Positions 1 to 8,052 of a stretch of DNA of 64,000 nucleotides are shown here, one piece after another. The stretch is from Pegethrix bostrychoides GSE-TBD4-15B. Its GTDB lineage: Bacteria > Cyanobacteriota > Cyanobacteriia > Elainellales > Elainellaceae. The stretch's first letter is position 1. Each line of letters begins with the position of its first letter. Location: the NCBI GenBank assembly GCA_019359155.1, contig JAHHHV010000006.1:1-64000 (forward strand), in the 5' to 3' direction. The notes below the pieces were generated by a model that saw nothing but the letters and a program-made list of their open reading frames with translations, made no database searches and was not told the DNA's origin. Made by a program: the position numbers and the translations under genes.

Positions 1-112
1 ATCACAGAGGTCGGCAAAGGCTTCGACGATAGCAAGTTGAGGCATCGAGGTCAGGGTTTGAGAGATGGCCTAACTACCATATCAGTTTCACAATTGGAAT
101 GAAATAGCCCTG
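1..112 (-). mobile_element. Probable end of an insertion sequence with the start of its minus-strand transposase
   Basis: A minus-strand reading frame begins at ATG 45-43 and runs off the left edge, giving 15 visible residues (MPQLAIVEAFADLCD). The spacing of hydrophobic and acidic residues resembles the N-terminus of ISAs1/H-repeat-type transposases, but that is recall-based inference from a very short stretch. On the minus strand the segment would begin with CAGGGC at 112-107, which looks like an IS terminus. The plus-strand frame of the truncated membrane protein becomes open right at this point. Only one end is visible, so no target duplication can be checked. It could instead be the start of an ordinary minus-strand gene. 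Confidence 0.35.
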
Positions 113-453
113 GGTTAGATCAATACCGTAATCCAAAGTATAAAGAGACACTTTTACCTGTCTCTGTGGGAGCATTTAAACCTGCAATTGGAGCTTTTCT
201 TGGCATATTTGTGTTTGCACTGATTAGTTCTACTTTGCTACCCGTAACAATTTCTAAAGACGAAACAAAACCCATTAATCGCTGGTTGGCATTTCTTGCC
301 ATTTCTTTTGTTGTCGGGTTCAGCGAAAGGTTAGCAAATGATGTGGTAAGCAAAGCGGAACAGATTGTACCAGGTGGTAAACCTTCACAAAGAAGTAATG
401 TGTCTTCCGAGGCAGAACTTCTTACTACTGAGAAGGAAAATAAAAATCAGTAA
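113..453 (+). pseudogene. 3' fragment of a cyanobacterial membrane protein, 5' end missing
   Basis: The frame is open from about 103 to the stop at 451-453, but has no good start until a GTG at 166. Protein-like sequence already exists upstream of that GTG (residues such as QYRNPKYKETLLPVS), so the GTG product of 95 aa is probably the C-terminal part of a longer protein. Two hydrophobic segments are visible, one around IGAFLGIFVFALISSTLLP and one around WLAFLAISFVVGF. They are followed by a polar tail rich in Ser, Glu and Lys. The function is not recognised. The break coincides with the putative IS end at 112, so I interpret it as a gene cut by an insertion. Confidence 0.5.
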
Positions 454-489
454 TTTTAAGATAAGCGACAGCAGTCTAACATAGCATCT

Positions 490-639
490 GAGCTGGACGG
501 AGTCGACCTCTCCCAAACCCACGTCTTTGAAACCTGCAACACGACTTGGAACATGGGCATCGGCGCTATCTTCGGACTCTTGGGCAGCAAAGCCGCCGAC
601 CTGCTGGACGAAGATCACGACAGCCATGACGATGAATAA
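490..639 (+). pseudogene. Remnant reading frame, 49 codons, no start codon
   Basis: A plus-strand frame is open from 460 to the TAA at 637-639, and from 490 it reads like real protein. It contains TWNMGIGAIFGLLGSKAADL followed by an acidic and His-rich tail ending HDSHDDE. The only ATG is internal, at 555. The glycine-rich hydrophobic stretch plus acidic tail suggests the end of a small membrane or secreted protein. It lies in the same frame as the truncated membrane protein upstream, separated by two stops. I do not recognise a family; it could be a decayed gene or a small gene using a non-standard start. Confidence 0.25.
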
Positions 640-666
640 ACAGTCAGCCAGCCACCCCAAACCCTC

Positions 667-735
667 GCGCTTCATGCTTTTTGCTGCGAGCGTCAGCCTC
701 AGAGCATCATCAGCCAAGCAAAAAGCATGAAGCGC
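667..735. repeat. Perfect 19-bp inverted repeat with 31-nt loop
   Basis: Positions 667-685 and 717-735 are exact reverse complements. The arms begin GCGCTTCATG and contain a run of five T (or A on the other arm). A third partial copy of the inner half (caagcaaaaag) follows at about 736-746. There is no U-run after the stem, so it is not a classic rho-independent terminator. It lies in about 300 bases with no convincing gene, downstream of two gene fragments. A strong RNA hairpin, a palindromic mobile-repeat end or a bidirectional transcription block would all fit. Confidence 0.85.
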
Positions 736-941
736 CAAGCAAAAAGACTCAGCGTTCCAGCTATTTGCATCAGCTTCCATGCTCAGAACATCGCCCAACA
801 AGCTCAGAACATCGGCGTTGCACCAACCGTGTAAATCAAGCCGCATCCCAGCCAGGAGTGACTATAACAAGCTATAACTCTCGTACTTGAGAATGTTCTG
901 ACTATGCAAAGAAAATGATACTGTCAATGCAGCCAGATCTA

Positions 942-2282
942 TTAGACCTGCTCAATCAGCACATACAAAAAGGCATCAAGCTGGTTGAGCAACTGCTGCA
1001 CTGCTGTAAACGCCTGCACTTCGCTTAGCGGTTCGAGCGTTGCCAAGTTGAGGGGATGAATCTGACGGTAGCGCTGCACCAGTGCAGCAATCGGCTGCGG
1101 ACTCTCCCAGAGCGGCAGCAGGCAGGCAGCAAGCTTGGCCTGAAGGAATACGGGCGCGAACACCGGAGTTTTAATCTGCTGGCTAATTTCAAACGGCTGG
1201 GCAGCTTTAATGCAGCGAATCAGCTCTGCTTTAAACGGTTCGGTGCAGAGCTGCGGATGGAGATGAACACGAGCCTGCTGCCAGTCGGCTGTGCTCCAGT
1301 CATCTACCGGAACGCCAGTTGGAGACTCAGGATGCGTACACCAGAAGTCGAGCAGGCGGTGGACGGGGTGCATCAGCTCAAACAATTGCAGCTTTTCGGG
1401 CAGCGTTGCGCTAGCCAAACTCATCGCCCAAAACGCAGGCAGATCTTCAGGATCTTGAAACAGTTCGGTGATGTCCCAATGTCGCCAGTCGGTCATGCTG
1501 ATTAAATCTAAATCAGCCTGCTCCAGCATCTCAAACAAATCTGTCATGCTGTACCCTGTATCGCCCCGGAACAGAAAGTTCATGGCCAGCACTTCTTTAA
1601 GCTGCTCTGGCGACGCAGCATCTCTGTTCTGCTGAGTCCAAGTTTCCACCTTCAACCGCACCTCTGGTTTGAGTGCCTTCATGGTTTCGATAACGATCGT
1701 CTCCTCAAACTCTTCGGGGTTATTTTCCATCAGCCCCATGAGTCTGAACAACGCCTGAGCGCGGTAGAAGGCAAATCGTTGGTGCAGGCTATGCAGATTG
1801 GTGCGAATAATCCCGTCTGGCTTCAGCACTGATTTCAGCGCCTGGAGTCCGGCCACCGGATCGGGCAGCAGATACAGCACCTCGTCGCAGTTGATATAGT
1901 CAAATTGCAGCCCTAGATTCCCCACCTCTTCCAGCTTGGCCTGATGAAACTCAGCCTGGTCAAACCCGTGATAAGCCAACCGCTGCCGCGCCATCAGAAT
2001 CGACTGCTCAGAGAGATCAATGCCAACAATTTTGGCACCTGGATTGGCCTCCGCCAAGATCAGCGCATGGTAGCCAGAGCCACAGCCCGCGTCCAAAATC
2101 AGCTTGCCCTCGGTTTGCGTCACGCGACGATGGCGCAGATAGTAAGCGGTCACTAAATTATGGCTAAACAGCTCTTCGTAGCTTTCTTTTGCCGACTGCT
2201 CCAGCGGCGTGCGCGGATAGGGCCCGTAGTCAAACTGCTGCCGAATTTTGTCGTAGTCTCTCCAGTCTGTTGCTGTCACCAT
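942..2282 (-). CDS. Class I SAM-dependent methyltransferase, two-domain (paralogue B)
   Basis: A 446-aa protein with an N-terminal Rossmann-fold methyltransferase domain. Motif I, LDAGCGSG, is at residues 63-70, and the acidic end of beta-2 follows in VGIDLSEQS. A later INCDEVLYLLPDP stretch corresponds to motif II. After about residue 230 there is a long helical C-terminal region with repeated Trp and Leu-Pro segments (LLPLWESPQPIAALVQRY). It resembles the regulatory-type extension found on a group of bacterial methyltransferases. The substrate is unknown. It lies 44 bases downstream of a close paralogue on the same strand, so the two are probably co-transcribed. The ATG at 2282 gives an N-terminus (KIRQQFDYGPYPRTPLE) that aligns with the paralogue. 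Confidence 0.8.
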   Translation of the reverse strand: MVTATDWRDYDKIRQQFDYGPYPRTPLEQSAKESYEELFSHNLVTAYYLRHRRVTQTEGKLILDAGCGSGYHALILAEANPGAKIVGIDLSEQSILMARQRLAYHGFDQAEFHQAKLEEVGNLGLQFDYINCDEVLYLLPDPVAGLQALKSVLKPDGIIRTNLHSLHQRFAFYRAQALFRLMGLMENNPEEFEETIVIETMKALKPEVRLKVETWTQQNRDAASPEQLKEVLAMNFLFRGDTGYSMTDLFEMLEQADLDLISMTDWRHWDITELFQDPEDLPAFWAMSLASATLPEKLQLFELMHPVHRLLDFWCTHPESPTGVPVDDWSTADWQQARVHLHPQLCTEPFKAELIRCIKAAQPFEISQQIKTPVFAPVFLQAKLAACLLPLWESPQPIAALVQRYRQIHPLNLATLEPLSEVQAFTAVQQLLNQLDAFLYVLIEQV

Positions 2283-2326
2283 AGGGTTGATTGGCGTAGA
2301 TAGATTTTAGATCATAACTATGAAAT

Positions 2327-3685
2327 TTAAGAGCGCTCTAGCAGAACGTACAGGTATATTTCAAGGCGACGGAGGAGATCTTTAACGGTCGTAAAGGCAG
2401 CCTCGGTTCCAATTGGCTCCAGCGTCACCGGATCGACCGGGTTGCTGCGCTGGTAGCGCTCCACTAATACGGCAATCGGCTGCGGACTCTCCCAGAGTGG
2501 CAGTAAGCAGGCAGCTAGATTCGCCTCTAGCACAATTGGGCTGTTTGTCGGCAGCTTCACCTGCTGGCTAATCTCAAACGGCTTGGCTCGCTCGATCGCG
2601 CTCAGCAGACTCTCTTTAAGGATTTGGTTTTGCAGGTGCGGATGCAGATGCGCTACCACCCGCCGCCAGTCTGCCTCGCTCCAGTCACTCACAGATATGG
2701 CTTGATCCATATCAGGATGCGTACACCAGAAATCCAGCAGCCGATGCACCGGATGCAGTAGCTCAAACACATGCAGCCTGTCTCGTAGTGATGCCTCAGC
2801 CAAACTCAGATCCCAGAAAGCAGGCAGATTATCGGCATCTTTAAACAGATCCATAATTTCCCACTGCCGCCAGTTGACCATGCTGATCAACTCCAGATTG
2901 GCCTGCTCCAGCATGTCAAACAGATCGAGAATGCTGTAGCCCTTATCACCCACTAGCAGAAAGTTGGTGGCAATCAGCTCTCGCATCTTTTCGAGTTCCA
3001 GATTGCTGATCCGCATCTGCTGCCAGGTTTCTTCTTTCAACTGAGTGGCTGGCTTCAAACTGTTCATGGTTTCTAGAACCACTTCCGCCTCAAATTCTCC
3101 AGGCGACTCATCCAGCAGCCCCATAAACTTAAATAATTCCTGCGCCTGGTAGAGCCGCGCCCGCTGATATTTGCTGTGCAGGTTGGCGCGGAGAATCCCC
3201 TTTGGCTTTAGCACTGACTTCAGCGCCTCCAGTCCAGCCACCGGATCAGGCAGCAGGTAGAGCGTTTCGTCGCAGCTAATATAATCAAACTCTAGGCCGA
3301 GCTGCTTGATGTCATAGAGACTGAGCTGATGAAATTCACCGCCAGCCAGCTGATGAAATTCAAACCGCTGCCGCGCCAGCTTCACCGACTGCTCAGAGAG
3401 ATCAACTCCAATGATCTTTGCGCCGGGATTGGCCGCAGCCAGCACCACCGCCTTGTAGCCAGAGCCACAGCCCGCATCCAAAATTAGCCTGTCCTGCATA
3501 TCAATTACATGATGGTGATGCAGGTAGTAGGGGGTAACCAGGCTGTTTTGAAAAAACCGCTCAAAATCGTCTTTTGGAAAGCCTTCTAGCGGAATGCGAG
3601 GGTAAGGCTCAGCGTCAAACTGCTGCCGAATTTTTTCCTGTTCGCTCAATCCTACCGTCATTCCCAACTCTCGCTCTGCATCCAT
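2327..3685 (-). CDS. Class I SAM-dependent methyltransferase, two-domain (paralogue A)
   Basis: A 452-aa protein clearly homologous along its whole length to the gene just downstream. It has the same KIRQQFDAEPYPRIPLE opening, motif I LDAGCGSG, an ISCDETLYLLPDP motif II region and a C-terminal helical extension with LLPLWESPQPIAVLVERYQ. The catalytic domain should bind S-adenosylmethionine; the acceptor cannot be inferred. The pair arose by tandem duplication followed by substantial divergence, with most strongly conserved blocks in the SAM site and C-terminal extension. It is the first gene of the two-gene unit; about 210 bases separate its start from the divergent peptidase gene. An internal ATG at residue 9 is an alternative start. 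Confidence 0.8.
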   Translation of the reverse strand: MDAERELGMTVGLSEQEKIRQQFDAEPYPRIPLEGFPKDDFERFFQNSLVTPYYLHHHHVIDMQDRLILDAGCGSGYKAVVLAAANPGAKIIGVDLSEQSVKLARQRFEFHQLAGGEFHQLSLYDIKQLGLEFDYISCDETLYLLPDPVAGLEALKSVLKPKGILRANLHSKYQRARLYQAQELFKFMGLLDESPGEFEAEVVLETMNSLKPATQLKEETWQQMRISNLELEKMRELIATNFLLVGDKGYSILDLFDMLEQANLELISMVNWRQWEIMDLFKDADNLPAFWDLSLAEASLRDRLHVFELLHPVHRLLDFWCTHPDMDQAISVSDWSEADWRRVVAHLHPHLQNQILKESLLSAIERAKPFEISQQVKLPTNSPIVLEANLAACLLPLWESPQPIAVLVERYQRSNPVDPVTLEPIGTEAAFTTVKDLLRRLEIYLYVLLERS

Positions 3686-3898
3686 GCTGCCCCCTGCGGC
3701 TGACGTATCTGAAGCCTACCCCAAAATTTTCGGGTTTTAACAACCTACCTCAGACTGATTTAAAGATCGATTGAGTCGATGACTCTCCGCCTTTTTTTGG
3801 AGATGTCTGTTAAAAACGTTACACTTATAAAAATTAACTGACGGGTTGCTGACGGTTCAGCTAACGGTACTGCTCACTCAAACTGAGGATAAGGTGAT

Positions 3899-5191
3899 TT
3901 GGTCGCACTTTTAAAGACACCCCTTGCTGATAATGCATCGTTTCCAGCTCGCCACCACAAGTTTAAGAACGGGCTGTCGCTGATTCATCAGCAGGTGGCG
4001 ATGCCGGTTGTCACGGTGGATGTCTGGGTGAAGGCAGGCGCTGCGGTCGAACCCGAAGCCTGGTCAGGCATGGCGCATTTTCTGGAGCATATGATTTTTA
4101 AGGGCACGCCTCGCCTCGCCCCCGGCAGCTTTGACCAGATCATTGAAACCAGAGGTGGTTCGACCAACGCCGCCACCAGTCACGACTACGCCCACTTTTT
4201 TATCAGCACCGCCGCTGCCGACTTTGCCGAGACGCTGCCGCATCTGGCCGACCTGCTGCTCCATGCCGTCATCCCTGACGCTGAGTTTGAGCGCGAGCGC
4301 CACGTAGTGCTCGAAGAAATCCGCCAGTCCTATGACGATCCCGACAGCATTGGCTTTCAGGCGCTACTCTCCACGCTCTACCCAACGCATCCTTACGGAC
4401 AGCCGATTTTGGGCGATGCGGCCAGCCTGCTAGAGCGCACGCCCCAGGAAATGCGCTGGTTTCATCAGGCGCACTATCAGCCGGACAACATGACCGTAGT
4501 GGTGGTGGGCGATGTCTCTTGGGAGCAGGCGTTAGAGCAGGTGAGCCGAGGGTTCGCCGAGTTCCCAACACGCGCCGACTGTCCGCGTCCTAGCCCCAGC
4601 CCAGAGCTGCCGCTGAGCCAGATTCGTCGTCGGGACTTGACGCTGCCTCGGCTCGAAATGGCGCGGCTGTTTTTGGGCTGGAAGGTTCCCGGTGTGGAGT
4701 CACTGCGCGCGGCCTACGGTTTAGATCTGCTGTCGGCCTTAATTGCTGGCTCGCGGACTTCGCGGCTGGTGCGGGAGCTGCGCGAGGAGCGGGGGCTGGT
4801 GCAGGAGATTTGCGGCGGCTTTTCGCTCCAGCGCGACTCCAGCCTGTTTGCGCTGACGGCTTGGCTGGAGCCGGAGCAGCTTGACCCCGTCGAAGCAATC
4901 ATTGGCGATCGGCTCTCGGAATTGGCGGCAGTTCCGGTCAGCGCAGCCGAACTCCAGCGCTGCCAGCGGCTACTCTGTAACGACTACGCCTTCTCCACCG
5001 AAACCGCAGGCCAGTTGGCTGGACTCTACGGCTACTACAGCGCCATTGCCCAGCCAGAGCTAGCAGTCGCCTACCCGCAGGTGATTGCCGACTTTGAGCC
5101 TGCCGAACTGCAAGTCTTGGCCAGCGAATATCTGTCGCCGCTGCGCTATGCGGCTGTCACCCTGCGGCCAGCCAGTGCCGAAGATTGTTAA
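3899..5191 (+). CDS. M16 family zinc peptidase, catalytic subunit
   Basis: A 430-aa insulinase-superfamily peptidase. The inverted zinc motif HxxEH is intact at residues 60-64 (HFLEH), and the third ligand glutamate is expected at about 139-140 in RHVVLEEIRQ. The C-terminal half contains LREERGLVQE where partner subunits have the GLxY substrate-binding motif, so it lacks the usual Tyr. By analogy with two-subunit M16B enzymes it should work with the next gene product, cutting small peptides inside a clam-shell chamber. It starts at TTG 3899, with purine-rich GAGGATAAGG upstream; no ATG is suitable. There is no signal peptide, so it should be cytoplasmic. Confidence 0.88.
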   Translation: MVALLKTPLADNASFPARHHKFKNGLSLIHQQVAMPVVTVDVWVKAGAAVEPEAWSGMAHFLEHMIFKGTPRLAPGSFDQIIETRGGSTNAATSHDYAHFFISTAAADFAETLPHLADLLLHAVIPDAEFERERHVVLEEIRQSYDDPDSIGFQALLSTLYPTHPYGQPILGDAASLLERTPQEMRWFHQAHYQPDNMTVVVVGDVSWEQALEQVSRGFAEFPTRADCPRPSPSPELPLSQIRRRDLTLPRLEMARLFLGWKVPGVESLRAAYGLDLLSALIAGSRTSRLVRELREERGLVQEICGGFSLQRDSSLFALTAWLEPEQLDPVEAIIGDRLSELAAVPVSAAELQRCQRLLCNDYAFSTETAGQLAGLYGYYSAIAQPELAVAYPQVIADFEPAELQVLASEYLSPLRYAAVTLRPASAEDC

Positions 5192-5230
5192 CGTAGATTA
5201 AGATAAATACACCAGATAGATTTATCTTCA

Positions 5231-5291
5231 CCGTAATCAAGACTGCAATTAAGACCGTAATCAAGACTTGTAATTAAGACCGTAATCAAGC
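5231..5291 (+). repeat. Three short direct repeats between the M16 genes
   Basis: The 11-mer ccgtaatcaag occurs three times in about 60 bases between the two M16 genes, with related aattaag spacers. The copies are imperfect in their flanks. It looks like local tandem duplication in a spacer, one of many such cases in this window. Confidence 0.8.
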
Positions 5292-5317
5292 CAGCGGGCG
5301 TTTACAAAGATCAACGC

Positions 5318-6652
5318 ATGACAATTCAACAGACCACCACAGAGACTTTGCAAAACCGCAGAATTCACCGCTCGATGTTCAACAACGGCATAGTGCTGCT
5401 AGCGGTTGAAAATCCGGCGGCGGATATCGTGGCGGCGCGTGTCTATATCCGGGCGGGTGGACGCTATGAGCCTCTGTCCGAGGCAGGGCTGTCCAACCTG
5501 CTGGCCTCGGTGATCACCAAAGGCACGCAGCGGCTCTCTTCCCAGCAAATTGCCGAGCAGGTTGAGGCCGTTGGAGCCGGTATGGGCGCAGATGCCTCTG
5601 CCGACTATTGCCTAATGAGCCTCAAAACAGTTTCGGCAGATTTTGGTCAAATGCTGCGGCTGCTGGCTGAAATTATGCGAACCCCGGCTTTTCCGGCAGC
5701 CGAAGTCGAGCTAGAGCGCAAGCTGACGCTGCAAGGGATTCGTTCGATGCAGGAGCAGCCGTTTTCGGTTGCCAACGCCCAGCTACGGCAGATTCTGTAC
5801 GGCCAGCATCCCTACGGCACTTCCAGTCTGGGGACTGAGGAAACCGTGGCGCAGCTCAGCCCCGCTGCCCTGCATCGCTATCACCAGACCTATTTTCGAC
5901 CAGACAATCTGGTGATCAGCATTGTGGGGCGAATTGACCCTACTGCTGCCGCTAGCCTGGTCGATCAGTGCTTTGGCGACTGGCAGAACCCGCAGGCCGA
6001 ACTGCCAGCGCTCAACCTGCCTGCTGTGACGGTTCACCCCCAGAGCGCCATCACGCTGCAAGATACGCAGCAGGCAATTGTGATGCTGGGCTATCTGGCC
6101 GCCGCCGTGCAGGAGTCTGACCATATTCCTTTGAAGCTGCTCAACACCTATCTGGGCAGCGGCCTGTCGAGTCGGCTGTTTGTGGAGCTGCGCGAAAAGC
6201 GGGGGCTGGCCTACGATGTCTCGGCCTTTTACCCAACTCGCATCGACACCTCGCATTTTGTCACCTATATTGGCACCGCGCCCGAAAATACGGCAACGGC
6301 CATGGAAGGGCTGCACCATGAGGTGCAGCGGCTGCATGAAACCCTGCTCACTCCAGAAGAGCTGCAGTCAGCCAAAAACAAGCTGCTGGGTCAGTACGCG
6401 CTGGGCAAGCAAACCAACGGCCAGATTGCCCAGATCTTTGGCTGGTACGAAATGCTGAACTTGGGCGTTCTGTACGACGAGCAGTTTCAGCAGCAGGTGG
6501 CCGAGGTGACTGCCGCCGATATTCAGCAGGCTGTCCAGCGTCATTTGACCCGCCCCTATCTGTCGCTGGTCGGGCCAGAGTCGGCAGTCAACCTAGCTGA
6601 AGATGTCGCCAATCGGCTGGTGGAGGGCAATACTCTAGCTGCCGTGGGCTAG
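5318..6652 (+). CDS. M16 family peptidase-like, non-catalytic partner subunit
   Basis: A 444-aa M16 homologue. At the position of the zinc motif it reads N-L-L-A-S (residues 60-64) in place of H-x-x-E-H, so it cannot bind zinc. It keeps the substrate-binding R/Y element in LREKRGLAYDV at about residues 291-301, which the upstream subunit lacks. The two together therefore supply one complete active site. This is the arrangement of mitochondrial processing peptidase and of bacterial two-chain M16B peptidases. It lies 126 bases after the catalytic gene in the same direction, so co-expression is likely. The start is ATG 5318. Confidence 0.87.
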   Translation: MTIQQTTTETLQNRRIHRSMFNNGIVLLAVENPAADIVAARVYIRAGGRYEPLSEAGLSNLLASVITKGTQRLSSQQIAEQVEAVGAGMGADASADYCLMSLKTVSADFGQMLRLLAEIMRTPAFPAAEVELERKLTLQGIRSMQEQPFSVANAQLRQILYGQHPYGTSSLGTEETVAQLSPAALHRYHQTYFRPDNLVISIVGRIDPTAAASLVDQCFGDWQNPQAELPALNLPAVTVHPQSAITLQDTQQAIVMLGYLAAAVQESDHIPLKLLNTYLGSGLSSRLFVELREKRGLAYDVSAFYPTRIDTSHFVTYIGTAPENTATAMEGLHHEVQRLHETLLTPEELQSAKNKLLGQYALGKQTNGQIAQIFGWYEMLNLGVLYDEQFQQQVAEVTAADIQQAVQRHLTRPYLSLVGPESAVNLAEDVANRLVEGNTLAAVG

Positions 6653-6717
6653 CCTGCCCGAACTAGCCACTGAAACTAGCTACTGATTCATCTGTTTCGC
6701 CAACATCCAGACGTGAC

Positions 6718-7086
6718 ATGACCCAGACTTATCAAATTAAAATCTACGACCGCCAGAAAAATCTTCACTATACGGTTCAGGTTCCTGCCGACCGCTACGT
6801 GCTGATGAGCGCCGAAGCACAGGCTGTTGAGCTACCTTTTTCCTGCCGCAACGGAGCCTGCACCACCTGTGCCGTTCGCGTTTTGTCAGGTGAGATTGCT
6901 CAGCCGGAAGCCGTGGGCCTCTCGCCCAAACTGCGTGCCGACGGCTATGCCCTGCTCTGCGTTAGCTATCCCTGCTCCAACCTAGAGGTTGAAACCCAGG
7001 ATGAGGATGAAGTCTACGAGCTGCAATTTGGCCGTCACTTTGGCAGAGGGCGAGTCAGAGCTGGTCTGCCGCTAGACGAAGAGTAG
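6718..7086 (+). CDS. Plant-type 2Fe-2S ferredoxin with C-terminal extension
   Basis: A 122-aa electron carrier of the plant/cyanobacterial [2Fe-2S] type. The four cluster cysteines are at 43, 48, 51 and 81 in a C-x4-C-x2-C-x29-C pattern (FSCRNGACTTCAVRV, then YALLC). The core is followed by about 35 residues beyond the usual fold, ending in a basic then acidic tail, as in the alternative ferredoxins often called FdC-type. That makes it less likely to be the main photosynthetic PetF. An extra Cys at residue 86 is not part of the cluster pattern. It sits 65 bases after the M16 pair and 51 bases before an IMPase-family gene, in a plus-strand run. Confidence 0.9.
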   Translation: MTQTYQIKIYDRQKNLHYTVQVPADRYVLMSAEAQAVELPFSCRNGACTTCAVRVLSGEIAQPEAVGLSPKLRADGYALLCVSYPCSNLEVETQDEDEVYELQFGRHFGRGRVRAGLPLDEE

Positions 7087-7137
7087 TTTGGGTTTCCGAC
7101 TAATTTTTAACTTTTTCAGCAGTTTTTTAGCCAGGTT

Positions 7138-7953
7138 ATGACGTTGCAACACCTGCTCGATATTGCTACGGAAGCAGCGCTAGCGGGTGGCGCAGTGCTG
7201 CAAGCCTATGCTGGCAAGGTCAACATCCGCGAAAAAGGGCGGATGGGCGATCTGGTCACAGAGGCTGACCGAGCTGCCGAAGCCGCAATCCTGGACGTGG
7301 TTCAGCGACATTGTCCAACGCACCAGATCCTGGCTGAAGAGTCGGGCGCGCAGGGGACAGCCAGCGACTATCTCTGGGCAATTGACCCGCTCGACGGCAC
7401 CACCAACTACGCCCATCAATATCCGTTTTATGCCAGCTCCGTCGGGCTGCTGATTCAGGGCAAGCCCAGCGTCGGCGTCATTTTTGACCCGACTCGGCAA
7501 GAGCTGTTTCGAGCCGCGACTGGCCTGGGAGCGACGCTGAACCGCCAGCCGATCCGGGTGTCATCGATCGCCAGCCTGAACCAGAGCCTCCTGGTCACGG
7601 GCTTTGCTTACGACCGCCACGAAACCCCTGACAACAACTACGCCGAGTTTTGCCACTTTAGTCATCTGAGCCAGGGCGTGCGGCGGGGCGGGGCAGCAGC
7701 GCTAGACTTGGCCTATGTGGCCTGCGGCAGGCTAGACGGCTTCTGGGAGCGCGGCCTCTCGGCTTGGGATATGGCGGCGGGCGCGGTGCTGGTAGCTGAA
7801 GCGGGTGGTCAGGTCACGGCCTATGACCAGAGCGAGTTTGTGATTGAGTCGGGGCGAATTTTGGCCAGCAACGGAGCGCTGCATCAGGCGATGAGTCAAG
7901 AACTGTTTCAGGTAAAGCCCCTGCCGTCAGCCTGCCTACCCAAATTAGCCTGA
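7138..7953 (+). CDS. Inositol monophosphatase family phosphatase
   Basis: A 271-aa Mg2+-dependent, Li+-sensitive-type sugar phosphatase of the IMPase/FBPase fold. Metal-binding motifs are visible: LAEESG at about 65-70, WAIDPLDGTT at 80-89 with the two Asp ligands, and WDMAAGAVLVAEAGG near residues 210-224. The likely substrate is a phosphorylated polyol such as inositol-1-phosphate or histidinol phosphate. Its place two genes upstream of hisZ makes a histidinol-phosphate phosphatase role worth considering, but that is inference. The ATG at 7138 fits the family length. Confidence 0.88.
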   Translation: MTLQHLLDIATEAALAGGAVLQAYAGKVNIREKGRMGDLVTEADRAAEAAILDVVQRHCPTHQILAEESGAQGTASDYLWAIDPLDGTTNYAHQYPFYASSVGLLIQGKPSVGVIFDPTRQELFRAATGLGATLNRQPIRVSSIASLNQSLLVTGFAYDRHETPDNNYAEFCHFSHLSQGVRRGGAAALDLAYVACGRLDGFWERGLSAWDMAAGAVLVAEAGGQVTAYDQSEFVIESGRILASNGALHQAMSQELFQVKPLPSACLPKLA

Positions 7954-8052
7954 ATCTGGCTCAGATCCATCCTGTGAGTGCACAGCTTTTTTGAGTCAGT
8001 CAAAGTACACTAGAAGAATTCTAGATGCAAGGCAGCGCGTGGAATCAGCAGC

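Noticed and set aside
667-735. Inverted repeat considered as a rho-independent terminator
   Set aside because: There is no U-run after the stem and no complete gene directly upstream; I list it as an unexplained repeat instead.
385-846. Minus-strand 153-codon frame
   Set aside because: It runs antisense to two better plus-strand fragments and the inverted repeat. It has no recognisable domain and an unlikely composition.
681-890. Plus-strand 69-codon frame rich in Ser, His, Arg
   Set aside because: It begins inside the inverted repeat and encodes low-complexity sequence produced by short DNA repeats; no RBS.
4269-4902. Long antisense frames inside the M16 peptidase gene
   Set aside because: They are Ala/Arg/Pro-rich shadows caused by high GC at third positions of the real gene.
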